Origin: Alisma plantago-aquatica
Lineage: Eukaryota > Streptophyta > Magnoliopsida > Alismatales > Alismataceae
Assembly: GCA_963693085.1 (NCBI GenBank)
Contig: OY856409.1
Coordinates: 1,167,683,749-1,167,747,748, forward strand
Direction of reading: 5' to 3'
DNA: 64,000 nt
Under the pieces are notes generated by a model, which was given only the letters and a program-made list of their open reading frames with translations, did not search any database and was not told where the DNA came from. The position numbers and the translations under genes were made by a program. Shown here one piece after another: positions 13,900 to 24,958 of this stretch (its first letter is position 1; every line of letters starts with the position of its first letter).

Positions 13900-14886
13900 G
13901 TTGTGACAACTCTTGTTCCGCATAGTCCATCCTTGCCCTTTCAGAAAGGCTTTACTTCTTATCAGATCTTATACATCAACGTATGTCAGGTTTACATTCG
14001 GTCTCACATACCAAGATGAAGAAGTAATCAAATTTATCTTATAATATTTATACCTGAAGTAGAGGTCTCTACCCCTTCCTTCTTCTTCTTTGATTCCTCC
14101 AACAAGAGAGGGCAATTCCTTTTCTAGTCTCTAGGATGGTGATAGTGGTGATAATTGCCTCCCTTCTTTACTCCTCCCTTTTCCTTAAGTGCTGAGGAGT
14201 TAGTCTTCTGGATATCTTTAGAACTCTTCTTAGATTTACCTTTTCCTTTTGACTTTCCCTTTGTCTTGTTGATCATCATTATAAACTTGGTTTGTGCCTC
14301 AACTATTCTCAACATGTCAAGTAACTCTGTCAATGGCTTGTCAAAGTCATTCATGTTGTAGTTCATGACAAACTGATTGTATACCTATGGTAGAGATTAC
14401 AGAATCACATCAGTGGCCAACTCTTGAACCAAGGGGAATCCCAGTCTAGAAAGGCTCTCCACATACCCAATGATCTTGAGCACATGAGGACCTACTAGCT
14501 CTCCTTCAGCCATGTTACATTTGAACAACGACTTAGATACATCAAATCTCTCTTATCTCCTGATCTTGGAACATGTTCTTAAGATGTGTGACCATCTCAA
14601 TGACATCCATGTTCTCATGCTATCTTTGCAACTCATAGTTCATGGAGCACAATATTAGGCACTTGACATCAACAATATCTTTAGTATGCTTCTTGTAAGC
14701 ATCCCTGTTAGCCTTATGTGTTGTGGGAAGATGTTCATCTGGCTTTGGTGTCTCCAGGACATAGAGCTTGTGTACCTGTGTGAGAACAATTCTCGTCATC
14801 TTGAACCAGTCATGGAAGTTATTGCCATTTAACTTTTCCTTCTCATGGATTGATCATAGAGAAAAAGTGTTGTTGTGTGTTTCCAT
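13900..14886 (-). pseudogene. Copia gag remnant
   Basis: An ATG at about 14886 on the minus strand starts a frame with residues NGNNFHDWFK, the typical N-terminal copia gag motif (L.G.N..W), followed by MNYEL, GPHVLKIIGYVE and FVMNYNMNDFDKPL segments of the UBN2-type gag. The last open piece is an 80-codon frame (14366 to 14124) ending in a Lys/Gly/Ser-rich basic stretch and a His-rich tail. At least three in-frame stops and one shift interrupt it. A zinc knuckle is not seen. The role would have been capsid formation. Confidence 0.7.
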
Positions 14887-16301
14887 TTAATTCTACAAGA
14901 GAAATTTGCAATTTTATCAAAAACTCAATTTTGTTTTGATTTGATTTGAAAAAGACAATATTCAATTGGTTCTCTAATTAATTATAGCTCCCACTATTTT
15001 ATTCAAATTGATAACCCTCACATATCAATTTGGAATATTGCAGTGTACAAACTTATAGTGAGCCAAGATCCAAAATAATTTAATTATTACTTGGCCCATG
15101 CCAGTGTCCATAACCAATCATCAAGGTAGGCAACATTTGTCAATTGCATCATATGCAACTCTTGGATACATGATATGTGCACATCCTTGCCATAGTCATT
15201 TGCATACCTCTGGTGCTTAATCTCATTAAGGACACTCACATAAGCCCAACCCAAAATCCAACGCAGTAACAATGCACCCCGCTTGGCAAGCTCACACTAT
15301 TACCATCACATTTCCACAAGATAGATGGTGTGCCACCCTTGGGTGCCCACGCTTGGTCAATCAAACTTTTCATGTGTGTTGTTAATGGAAAGCATATTAG
15401 ATTTAATATGTTTTATTGAGGGATTTTATATTTATAAGTACATATACATTATCCAATCACCACATATATAGAGTATGTATCATATACATGTTATATCTCA
15501 TAACATAAATATAAAATATAAAATATAAAATATTAGTGATGGTTATGGACACACCACTATAATTCCTTAGAGCCACAAATAATTACTATGACCTAGGTCT
15601 ACGTCTCATGTATATCTATGCTTGCCAATTTGGGTTGACTGATTCAACCCTTGAACCGGTCGACTCACCTCCTGGGCGGTCGATTGGTCATCTGAAACAA
15701 TCATCTGGCCTCTTGTCCAACTGATGGCTGGACACCTCCAAATGGTTGGGTGGGTCCACCAGCCGGTTGTCTCACTCCTCCTATGATTTGTCCTCCTTGG
15801 TCCTCCACCCAATCTACTCGTCAAGTGAAATAGTCTAATCGCCTGATATTGATCGTCATCTTCATCGTTCTAGAAAAGAAACTATCATATTGCTACTAAA
15901 CTTATTGCATGGTATTGAGAAACCTAGAGTTACATTCAAAGGGAGAAAAGGTAGTAAAGAATAATACTTTTACATTGGGAAGAAAAAGGTAGGGGCTCGG
16001 TATGCATACCGAGATATAACAGGAATAAACAAACCATTCAACCACAATAGATATATGGGTTATTGTCCATAACCATGTTATACATCCACCATCAAAGCTC
16101 ACTTTTAGGGTGACACTTATAAATTGCATATATATCATATCATATCATATGTATGTATATATTATTTTGGGATCATATGTGGTCTTTAATAAGGTATGCA
16201 CACTAATCAGTTTAAGTACTCACATCAAATGCAAATAAAAAATGATGAAAACTAAAAATATGATCATATCGATTATCCCAAAATATAGCATATTGATGTG
16301 A
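14887..16301 (-). mobile_element. Leader between copia PBS and gag
   Basis: About 1.4 kb without recognisable coding content. It includes a GC-richer segment (15600-15840) with repeated GGTCGA/GGTTG words. Unusually long for a copia leader, so it may include a further old insertion; I see no ends for one. Confidence 0.4.
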
Positions 16302-16312
16302 CTCTGATGCCA
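16302..16312 (-). other. Primer binding site of the copia element
   Basis: Minus-strand TGGCATCAGAG, one base removed from the LTR end CCTACA. This is the initiator-Met PBS with a single T-to-C difference. Confidence 0.6.
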
Positions 16313-16331
16313 CTGTAGGAAAACATGGCGG

Positions 16332-16332
<1 letters not shown>

Positions 16333-16414
<82 letters not shown>

Positions 16415-16427
16415 TATATATATATAC
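16333..16427. repeat. (TA)n-(CA)n-(TA)n microsatellite
   Basis: About 68 bp of pure TA followed by ACACACACAC and more TA. The Tyr/Ile-rich minus-strand frames across it are artefacts of the repeat. Confidence 0.95.
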
Positions 16428-16917
16428 CAATGTAGGGAAATAAAAAAATTAACAACCATATCCCCCTTTAACAATGAATTGCGTCAATAATTTTGTAATG
16501 GGAAGGATGGTTTACGAGGTCATACCTGGTCCCAGAGCAAGTCCAACAACAATTTACTAGTCATGGTCATGCATCCTTTCTTTAAGTCATACTCGAATAG
16601 TGTTTGCGTCGACCTCCTGGTTGATCACCACAGACAGAGGGTTGATGATTCCTTCTAGCGTGAAAAGTATACATGCCTCTAGAATACCACACGGACCACC
16701 GGAAACTCTCATCGTTCTAGAAGAATGGACAAGAAGGAGTTATCCCTCTCCGTTAGTGTACTAGTCACCAACTTGCTCTCCCACAATTATTCTCTGTTGC
16801 TATCCCTCCCTTTAGCGGGTAGGACTTGCTCAGGTTCTCTAGGTTACCACAACTAGAGAAGACAAATAATTATCAAAAGCAATTGAGTTGTGTCTCTGGG
16901 AAGCCCCCAGTACCCTT

Positions 16918-16928
16918 CTATTTATAGG
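16918..16928 (-). promoter_or_regulatory. TATA box of the copia 5' LTR
   Basis: Minus-strand CCTATAAATAG with downstream leader, a canonical plant core promoter, about 1.5 kb into the LTR. Confidence 0.6.
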
Positions 16929-18749
16929 AGGGTTAGGTTTCCCAGTCTGTGTGGGAGTGGAAGAGACCGAAATTTCATGAATTTTTGCAACCTGCGACAA
17001 GCAAAATGGTCAGTTTGTGAGTGAGCCGATCGGTTTGTGAGCGAGATGATCGGTTGGCATGCAAGCCGATCGGTTCACCCAGTGAATCGATTATTTAGTC
17101 AAGTTTCCCAATCACAATTGTATTGGCAATTCTAATCTAATTAATGTACGACATGATGTCAACATTAATCCCTAATTCAATCAAATTGAACCATGAACTG
17201 GGCATCTCACTTCATGAAACGACTGTCTTGAAAACTCAAACTGATCGGTTCACTAGGTGAACCAGTTGTTTCACACACTAGTTCATCTAGAATTCAGCCA
17301 ATGCAATTTCCAATCAACCGGGCACTCCAAATGGTCATTTCAATGCTTGAACCAATTGATTGGGAGTCTACTCAGTTTACTCATTGCCCAAATTGAATAC
17401 CTAAACACTTTTAGTACTCAATTTAATTATCATTCATGATTAAACTCCTATTCTAAGTAAATTCCTATGTGTGTGGCCCTATAGGTTCCAAGTTACGTTG
17501 GCAGTGAATGTCCATAACTCATTTATGACATCACAAGCAAAGAGTGGTGCCTAGTCACACATTATTGCTACCCAAGTAAATGGAAAATTGGAGAACAACT
17601 TCAACATACAATATGTGATAGGTGTTACAGTGATTGTATAATTCCTTTATCTCTGATATCCAGAATGAACTCAAGGCATGGAATCATCATCCTTTCAGTG
17701 TTCAATCCATGTTCCTTGAACTAGAGTAGACTGTTTCAGATATATATGACCTCAACATCATATACTGATTCACATGTACATGTGCATGCCTTTCTTAGTA
17801 TTTCTTATCAAGTGGACAAGATATCAAACTCCAGTAGGAGGGACAAATCCCATCTACATCACTCATAGTCATCCCCATATGTCACAGTGCATCCAATCAT
17901 CCCTTTTATGGCAACCCTTATTCAGGATCACGTTGGATGATGTCAAAACACACCAATCGACATGTGATGAGTGTAGTAGTGATTTTAAGTCTAAGAACCA
18001 CAATCACCACCTTCATTATGAGAGATGTCTATGACCACCAAGTATGGTTTCCATGTATCACTCTCAAGGTGAGTATGTCTAATACATTATTCTCTAACAA
18101 GTATCTATGTGCTTGGTTTAATATCACATGTCTTGATTGATGAGATTCTATCATCAACCAACACATACACTCTAGTCTTATGTGTTATTGTTTTCTATTA
18201 GCCTTCCACAATAACATATGACTAGGACATAACAAGAATGTACATACTCTTAACATTTGTATGATCTCATTGTTCAAGTCACGCACTTGAAGACATACAT
18301 GATTGAGTAATTACCATTCTTTAGACATTCATTATGTTCCCTCATTATCTCATAACTAAGTGAAACAGAATGAATCGGAAGCTTGTCTTTATTATTAATC
18401 AAATTCTTTACATAATAGCCCATCACAATCATCATACGATTGGCTCTCTGGGCATAGATACCAACACACAATTCATGCATGGTAGCAGAGTGACCTGACT
18501 AAACCAAGTGGAATTGAATAGACACAATTTGTTTGCCATCATGATAAGACACATTACAAAAGCAAATAAGGATTTTGATAGGTTATATATGATAAATAGT
18601 GGAGAGTGATGAGGGTTAAACATAGTTTAAAAATAGGAAATGATGCAAAATAGTTTGGTTGAACTATCACCTAACCTTAGAGAGAAATTGACACAAGCAG
18701 GTCTTTGTCTAAGGTTCACATGAGCGGAGAAGATGTCTAATAGAGAACC

Positions 18750-19041
18750 TAATGATTAAAATATATACTAATTATCAAGATCAAAATTAATAAAAAAATA
18801 AATTAAGAATATAATTCATTCAAAAATTCCAATCCTCAAGTCTGTTTTTTGAAAGAGCATTACAAAGCCTACATATAGGTGTATCATCCAAACTAACTAG
18901 ACAAGTAGACAATGTGGGACTAAAACACTTGCTTTACAATACTAAATTGGAAAAGTATCAAATAACCCATAAAAATAAGGCAATTGATAAAACAATAAAA
19001 AAAACTAAATTCACTATTTCAAAGGTTATGATCGTCCTACA
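18750..19041 (-). repeat. ~290-bp LTR-like repeat, left copy
   Basis: Homologous to 44110-44399. On the minus strand it starts TGTAGGACGATCATAACC, contains the AGTCCCACATTG motif common in plant LTRs and ends TTTTAATCATTA. A purine-rich PPT candidate (AAGAGAAGGAGATT) lies directly upstream at 19042-19060. It may be the 3' LTR of an old element whose other LTR is 44110-44399, or an independent fragment. Confidence 0.55.
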
Positions 19042-19274
19042 TCAAATCTCCTTCTCTTAAAAAAGACTCAGCTATGGCAAGTCGAAATCATAATATGGGG
19101 CTTGGGGAAGTAGAGGAAGTCTTTGAAATTGTTATGAATGAGTCACATAGCATCACACTAATGAACAAGGCAATGGTGTTAGAGATCAGTAAAGAATACC
19201 ATGATTGTTTGTAAATTAGACACAATGATACCTAAAGGTTGTGGACAAGGAGAAAACTCACTAATTTTGTCTGG

Positions 19275-19560
19275 AGGTTGTGGAGGGAGCCTGAGAAGAA
19301 TGAGGTCATGACAATATTCAATTTGAGTAGAGGAGGTCTTTGGAGGTTGTCAAAGACAAACAATCCTATAAATTATTCTAAGAGGTTGTTGAGGAGGTTT
19401 GGGAAGAAAGAGGTCATGATAGTTATCAGTTTGAGTAGAAGAAGTCTTGATATTTGGAGGTTGCCCAAGAAGAACACTCTCGTAAAGCCTGTTAGGAGGT
19501 TGTGGAGGGGGCATGGGAAGAACAATGTCGATAAAATTCTCAGTCTCATACAAGATTAGT
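19275..19560. repeat. Imperfect ~110-bp tandem repeat (about 2.6 units)
   Basis: Units begin with AGGTTGTGGA/AGGTTGTTGA at 19275, 19383 and 19497 (spacing 108 and 114). Open in both directions: a 106-codon plus-strand frame (19239-19559, Arg/Leu-rich) and a 67-codon minus-strand frame with PPPQPPN and PKPPQQP words. The minus reading, Pro-rich and repeating, looks more protein-like, but no family is recognised. Confidence 0.6.
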
Positions 19561-20855
19561 TTTAGAATCCCAATCCTTAGATAGAAAATCCAAAAGGCTA
19601 TTTAAAGATTGTAATTGCAACCACATTCATATGAATTATGGTGTATATAGCTAAAGAAGATTTTACATGTGAATCATTGGAAAAAGAGAACTCTTATGCA
19701 GAAGATATACAATCTAAACAAGGTTGTCAATAATGAGGTTTTGGGGTTATATTTAAGCCATGGGCATCTAAAGATGCACAAGATTAGGCTCTAGAGTTGT
19801 AACTAAAGTCACATGCATCTTAGGCTACAAAATGTCAGGATCTAGAGTTGTAGTTGAATCCACAAACATCTGAACATTGATATTCATAGTCAGAGGAGAT
19901 TCTACATGACTAGCACCATGGATTGTGTTTTCTTATTGAATGGGTCAAAGATCAGCCATGATGTAATTGAGCACTTTACAAAGAGTGTTAAGAGTAATTG
20001 CATGTTGTGAAGATTCATGATTAACATTTAGATTGGACTCATCAATATATGTTCTGTCTATATCTATGTTGATTTGATGTCAGTGAAAATACTGGAACAT
20101 GAAATTGTTCTTCACGAGAATATAAAACTCCATGACATCTAAGGTAGCAGATATATTCATTAAAGTATGTGTTTGAATATTCATATCACAGCTTGTAATG
20201 AAACAAGTAGTCCAAATGTATAAGGATTATAGTGATGGTATGAAGGTGCAATATCTTTTTGATAATAATAAATACTTGATGAATTTTTAACAATTAAGTT
20301 TAGTATTGATTGTCCATCACTTTCTAATCAAAGAGGATTGTTCAAATAGATTTTTTTCAACACTCTCTACACAAAGATTTGATCAAGAAGAGAGTTGTTA
20401 ATTTCTCTCTAATTAAAGATTCGTCAGTTTAGAGTTCAAATATAGTTGTTGTCATTGCAAGAAGTACAATTTTGAGTTCAAGTTTGTTGTTTGAGTGGCA
20501 CAGTTAGACCAATACTACATACAAGTTCGCACCCAGATCAAGTGGTCATCACAAGATAAATTGCCAATTTACAATTTACAATTTTTTGTTCGTTTGTAGT
20601 TCACAAGAGAATTTGTTGTGTTGAATACTTTCCAGTTCAAGTACTTGTTCACAACTCATAATTTTTAGTTTGCAGGGCAGATGATGGGATTGGGAGGGGG
20701 TATTAAACTAGAAGTAGGGATATGAGAGGTTGTTCTCAGTAGGGATAATGATGGATGTGTGTATTTTAGGCAGAAGTGAATGAGGAGTCCAAAGTTCACA
20801 CAAGGTTAGTGATGCGTAGAGCAAAAAAAAGGACAACATCGAGCTTATGGGGTGG
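19561..20855. other. Unannotated AT-rich DNA
   Basis: No reading frame, RNA gene or repeat structure recognised. It lies between the 110-bp tandem repeat and the chromovirus 5' LTR, and is possibly internal sequence of the element represented by the 290-bp LTR-like repeats. Confidence 0.4.
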
Positions 20856-21317
20856 TGTTACATTCAGATTGGTCTAAGATGACTTAGTGATAGAGAATTG
20901 GATTGGGAGCCAAGAAACCAAGTGAGTGGGGAATAGCCAACTGTTAAAATTTTACGTGCCAAGCAAATGACAATGTACTAGTTAGTTGGTTAGTTGGTTA
21001 GTTGAATATTGAATAGGGCTCTTATGAGCAGGAGTTGCCCAAGTGGGTACTAGAACTATGTCTGAGGAGAGGGGTGTAAATATACTAGTGGTTCAAATTA
21101 GAGGGTCTTGCTTATTTGTGGATTTCTTTTGCTAGATTCAAAAAAAAATCTTCCTCTTCCATGATTCCTTTCTCTTTGCTCATTTCCTTTCTTCTAACTC
21201 TAACTCTTCTACCCTTTCCTTTCTCTACTTACTTCCTTGTGATAATCATAGGTCCTAACAGAGGTTCAAGCAAGGAGCATAGATGTTGTCAGTGCCATTA
21301 CAACTTGCACTGTAGCA
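20856..21317 (+). repeat. 5' LTR of the chromovirus
   Basis: 462 bp, TGTTAC to TGTAGCA, aligning with 42724-43173. Includes a duplicated TTAGTTGG stretch near 20985 and a degraded TATA region at about 21070. Confidence 0.75.
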
Positions 21318-21320
21318 AAG

Positions 21321-21333
21321 TGGCACCAGAGCG
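21321..21333 (+). other. Degenerate primer binding site of the chromovirus
   Basis: TGGCACCAGAGCG three bases after the LTR end; the initiator-Met PBS with about three differences. Confidence 0.5.
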
Positions 21334-21439
21334 TGCAATGCCCCTACAAGTGATGAGCAAGTGAGTCCTTGGATCTCGAGAGGAGAGTTGTGCACACTCA
21401 TGGATTAGGTGAACCTAGTCATTGATCGGTGATGTTCTG

Positions 21440-21773
21440 AGAATGTGGGAGCAATAAAGAAGACATGCAACAATCTGAAGAGCGAGTTCAACCAGAAGAT
21501 GGACCTGATATGTTTGAAGCTTTAGCAATTGAGTTCATCACTGGATCAAGATCGTGAAGCTGCAATGAGGACAGAGCCAAAGAGTAGCTCATCAGCAACA
21601 AATCAAGAGAAAAGAGTACCATAAAAGATGCACCAATAACTTGACAATTACGATGAAACCACGGTTTCGGTAGATTCGATCAATTGAGATCATCAATATT
21701 TCCAATTCTAAAAGGTTAATTATGACCAGAATGCATCAATCTCATTTCTTACTATTTTGTGGGAGATGCCAGT
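21440..21773 (+). pseudogene. Chromovirus gag, N-terminal fragment
   Basis: The plus strand encodes broken gag-like segments (basic, Ser-rich linker, then residues leading to WEMP/GDAS). The sequence runs directly into the left end of the nested element. Removing the insertion places GDAS next to QWWSG at 38713, a typical gag core motif, which confirms that the two flanks were once contiguous. Confidence 0.6.
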
Positions 21774-22986
21774 TGATGGAGCTTCCACTCACGTAGAATT
21801 GTGCACACCACTAAAAATCCTAAAGATAGTAAGTCTTTAGGTTTAGCCTTGCTTATACTAGATTGATAACTCCACCCACGTACGCTAGGATATGTGGAAG
21901 TCTTACCGTAGTATAGTTAAGGGTCGAATCCACAGGACAACGGTCTTGTTGAGAGCAAAAAGATGGAAAACGTTAGAATCTCACTAAATATCTTAACAGT
22001 TGGTACCTAGATCGAAAAGTTGGATTGGTTGTTTTTAGACTAAGTGCAAGTAAAATAAAGCAAGAAAGTAAATTTAAGGTTGTTAACAATGATAAGAAAC
22101 CACTAGGAGGTGATCGGCTTTCACCACCACTACACATGGATCAAAACATGCATCACAAAAACATAACCTGCAATAAGATTCTAAACAGTTAGTATCTTTG
22201 TAGATTTAGTTTCCTTTCGGAGAACTAACTACGAGAAGTGTGGGACTGTTGCAAATCCAGCCATCCCCGAATGAATGGTCACCTACTTTACATCATTCCC
22301 TTCGCAAAGTGTGTTCCTCGACTTAACAAGGTTGTACTTTCATACGTCAACTGATTCCATGTCATAGTATGAAAGTACAACAATGGAAGTGAGTTTACTC
22401 CACTTCTTGAAAAACACTCCTAGATATCAAAACAGATGCATGGTGGATACATGCATCAAGAACCAACATTCAATCGAGATTCGAATCTAATAGTAAAAAC
22501 GTAGACAATTCATACTAAAAGATAAAAGATATCACAAGTTGGTGATCAAGCAACAAGCATTCATTAAACGATTGATGTTGAACTGATAAGAAAGTATATC
22601 TCTATTGCAAATTATGGATTACATTGCATGAAATGAAAACATGGATAGCGGGGCTACTCCCCGCACCCTAGTGAAAGAGACTACTCGCTCATAGCTAGGA
22701 CAAAGAAGGAGGTGAGAAGAGAGAGAGAGAGAACGTCATCCCCACAAAGGAGAGAGGAAAGTCAACCCCTTGGAAGGAGAGAGAATGACGATCTTCACAC
22801 TTTACAGGTTGCTCGATGATGAGGTCTCCTCTTCCCACCTTCTTTGGCGAAGAGAGAGAAAGCAGCTCCAGGATGGAGTGTGGATCTCAAACCGGCAGCC
22901 TTTGGGCGGAGGATGGAATAGCTCTGGAGTAGTAGAGACAGCCTTTGGATGTCTGAAACTTCATGATTTGCGAGGACCCCTCGGGT

Positions 22987-22997
22987 CTTATTTATAG
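22987..22997 (-). promoter_or_regulatory. TATA box of the 3' LTR
   Basis: Minus-strand CTATAAATAAG, conserved with 38013-38024 in the 5' LTR; it sits just downstream of the repeat arrays. Confidence 0.6.
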
Positions 22998-23029
22998 TCT
23001 TTAAGTGGAGTCCAAACGGTTTGGGCAGT

Positions 23030-23136
23030 TTTGGGTCCAAACGGTCTTGAAGACTGTTTGGGTTATGAGACCGTTTGGACCCTGAGACCGTTTGGGCTCT
23101 AAGACCGTTTGGACCCTAAGACCGTTTGGACCCTGA
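23030..23136. repeat. ACCGTTTGG repeats next to the 26-bp array
   Basis: Five or so ~18-bp repeats of GAGACCGTTTGGACCCT type between the TATA box and the 26-bp array; shared with the other LTR and with the internal promoter-like module at 30020-30640. Confidence 0.75.
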
Positions 23137-23556
23137 GACCATGTGACTCCATGCGGTCTCGGGACCGGTTGGCTTCATGCGGTCTTGAGACCGGTTGGCT
23201 TCATGCGTTCTTGAGACCGGTTGGCTTCATGCGTTTTTGAGACCGGTTGGCTTCATGAGGTCTTGAGATCGTGTGACTCCATGCGGTCTTGGGACCGGTT
23301 GGCTTCATGCGGTCTTGAGACCGTGTGACTCCATGTGGTCTCGGGGCCAGTTGGCTTCATGCGGTCTTGAGACCGTGTGACTCCATGCGGTCTCGGGACC
23401 GGATGGCTTCATGCGGCCTTGAGACCGTGTGACTCCATGCGGTCTCGGGATCGGTTGGCTTCATGCGGTCTTGAGATCGTGTGACTCCATGCGGTCTCGG
23501 GACCGGTTGGCTTCATGCGGTCTTGAGACCGTGTGACTCCATGCGGTCTCGGGATC
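23137..23556. repeat. 26-bp palindromic tandem array, 3' LTR copy
   Basis: Sixteen 26-bp units. Most units have arms GAGACCG and CGGTCTC around a 12-base core ending CTCCATG, alternating with GGGACCG...CGGTCTT around TTGGCTTCATG, giving a 52-bp higher-order period. Each unit can form a hairpin. The array lies upstream of the TATA box in the U3 region. Confidence 0.85.
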
Positions 23557-23731
23557 GGTTGAGGCTTTTGTGATTTTTTTGTATTTTTTCTGTAAGTAAA
23601 AAAAAAAGTTAATCTAATAGTATATTTGTGATAAGAGAGGAAAGTTAAGGATTCTATCTAATTTATCTGAGAAAGAGTATGGAAAACTGAAGGAAATTTC
23701 TAAGATAACATCACAAAATTAGAGGTTATCA

Positions 23732-23745
23732 CCCCCCCTAACTTA
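23732..23745 (-). other. Polypurine tract of the Athila-like element
   Basis: Minus-strand TAAGTTAGGGGGG directly precedes the LTR start TGATAACC. A near-identical tract recurs at 24885-24900 and another G-rich one near 24065, suggesting duplicated PPTs. Confidence 0.75.
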
Positions 23746-24958
23746 GAGTCTAGCTTGTCCTCAAGTTAGATAGAGCTGAGGCATGTAATGGCGAGGCAAT
23801 TTTATTTAGTTAAGATTTCCATACTCTTGTTCTAATTCTAAACTAGAGATCTCCTAAGGTTGTATCGGAGCTTTTCGTTTGCCTTAACTCTTTCGGGTAT
23901 TGAGAGTTGCTTGGATCTCAGGTTTCTTCCATATCTCATAGCTCACATTGGGATCACTTTTTATTCTATGCATGTCGTTGACTCTAATCAGTTTTGTACT
24001 TCTCTGGAAAAAAAATCCTACCGGAAGCTAGAGTGGGTATGAGGGTTGGCTAAAGGCTTGATGTGTAACCCCCCCTTCAAGTGGGGGAGGGTTTGTCTAT
24101 GCTTTTAGGATCTCACTACCGGGCACGATACATCTGCCTTTGTGAGGGCAGCTGAATGTATCGGTCGGGCGAGTCCTTTGTCATCTTTTCATATATTTGG
24201 ATACCTTAGGGTTTCGCTACCGGGCACAACACATCTGCCTTTGTGAGGGCAGCTGAATGTACCGGTCGGGCGAGACCTTTATTGGATCTTCATATAGATC
24301 ATTATTCATGGCACAACTCTCATAGTTTTATTCAACACTCTGGCTTTTATTCGTAAACTCACAGGCTTAGGATTTGGATTTTTAAGGGAATTTGATTGGG
24401 CGGTCGAGCCTCTTTTATTTGAAGAGAAGAAAGTTGTTCTTAGAGTTTCTTGACATGCACTTATTTGGTTTCTACTTAGTGATCCACTTGCGAGGCTTCT
24501 TGATTTGGATGTCACCTGATGTCCCTCCCTTCCTTGAGAGTGTTTGGCTTATTTCGACTCTCATGTTGACCTGTGGAGAGTCAGATGTAGAATTGAAACG
24601 AAAGCATGAAAATTGAGTGAAGATAATTTATTGATTCGCCATTACATGTCTATGTGCTATTCTTGTTATTACTCTTGAGGACTACTAGATTCTAAAGTTA
24701 GATGGGGTGACTTTGTTCCAAGAAGGGTGTTATTCTTCATGAGAAAGATTTATTATTAGGGGAAGTATTTAAAACAAAAACTAAAGGTGCAAAGAAAGTT
24801 AAGAAAATTTTTGTACATATTTGAAAAAAAAGATAGAGAGGGAAGGGTTTATAAATGATACCTCACCCTTGTCCAGTGTACTCCCCCCCCCTAACTTATC
24901 ACTCACTCTGTCCTTAGAGTGTCAAAGTGATAGGTTGAGAAGTACAAGGACAAGGGCA
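23746..24958 (-). mobile_element. 3' non-coding region of the Athila-like element
   Basis: About 1.2 kb between the extra gene and the 3' LTR. It contains a duplicated hairpin module (24105-24275) and two additional G-rich purine tracts. Minor frames are not protein-like. Confidence 0.6.
24105..24275. repeat. Duplicated hairpin module in the 3' non-coding region
   Basis: Two ~70-bp copies, roughly 100 bp apart, each with CTACCGGGCAC, CTGCCTTTGTGAGGGCAG and CGGTCGGGCGAG. In the first copy CGATACAT pairs with ATGTATCG outside the CTGCC/GGCAG stem, making a long near-continuous stem-loop; in the second the outer stem is weaker. Confidence 0.65.

Larger units (their letters stand above)
10472..18466 (-). 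mobile_element. Decayed Ty1/copia retrotransposon
   Basis: Minus-strand order: 5' LTR (18466 to 16314), PBS, leader, gag, integrase, reverse transcriptase, PPT, truncated 3' LTR (11202 to 10472). Copia order is established by integrase traces (12900-13480) lying upstream of RT (11930-12700). Both coding regions carry many stops and shifts, so the element is inactive. The 3' LTR lacks its distal ~1.4 kb because the LARD-like element starts at that point. Confidence 0.8.
16314..18466 (-). repeat. 5' LTR of the copia element
   Basis: About 2.15 kb; minus strand TGTTGGTATC to CCTACA. Its first 735 bases match the truncated 3' LTR. It carries a TATA box at 16918-16928, repeated CCGATCGGTT words at 17005-17100 upstream of the TATA, and a (TA)n/(CA)n tract near its 3' end. 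Long for a copia LTR. Confidence 0.75.
21774..23731 (-). repeat. 3' LTR of the Athila-like element
   Basis: 1958 bp, homologous to 36799-38707 and 49 bp longer, which is close to two 26-bp units of its internal array (16 units here, 14 in the other). Minus-strand ends TGATAACC and CTCCATCA. Confidence 0.9.

Noticed and set aside
16212..16474. Overlapping Tyr/Ile-repeat open frames
   Set aside because: They are translations of the (TA)n microsatellite; no composition or context of a gene.
22770..23040. 75- and 81-codon frames in the LTR
   Set aside because: Present in altered form in both LTRs, overlap the TATA box, no protein similarity recognised.
23137..23556. Regular 26-bp array considered as a CRISPR
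   Set aside because: No unique spacers: units are contiguous variants of one another, inside an LTR, in a plant genome.
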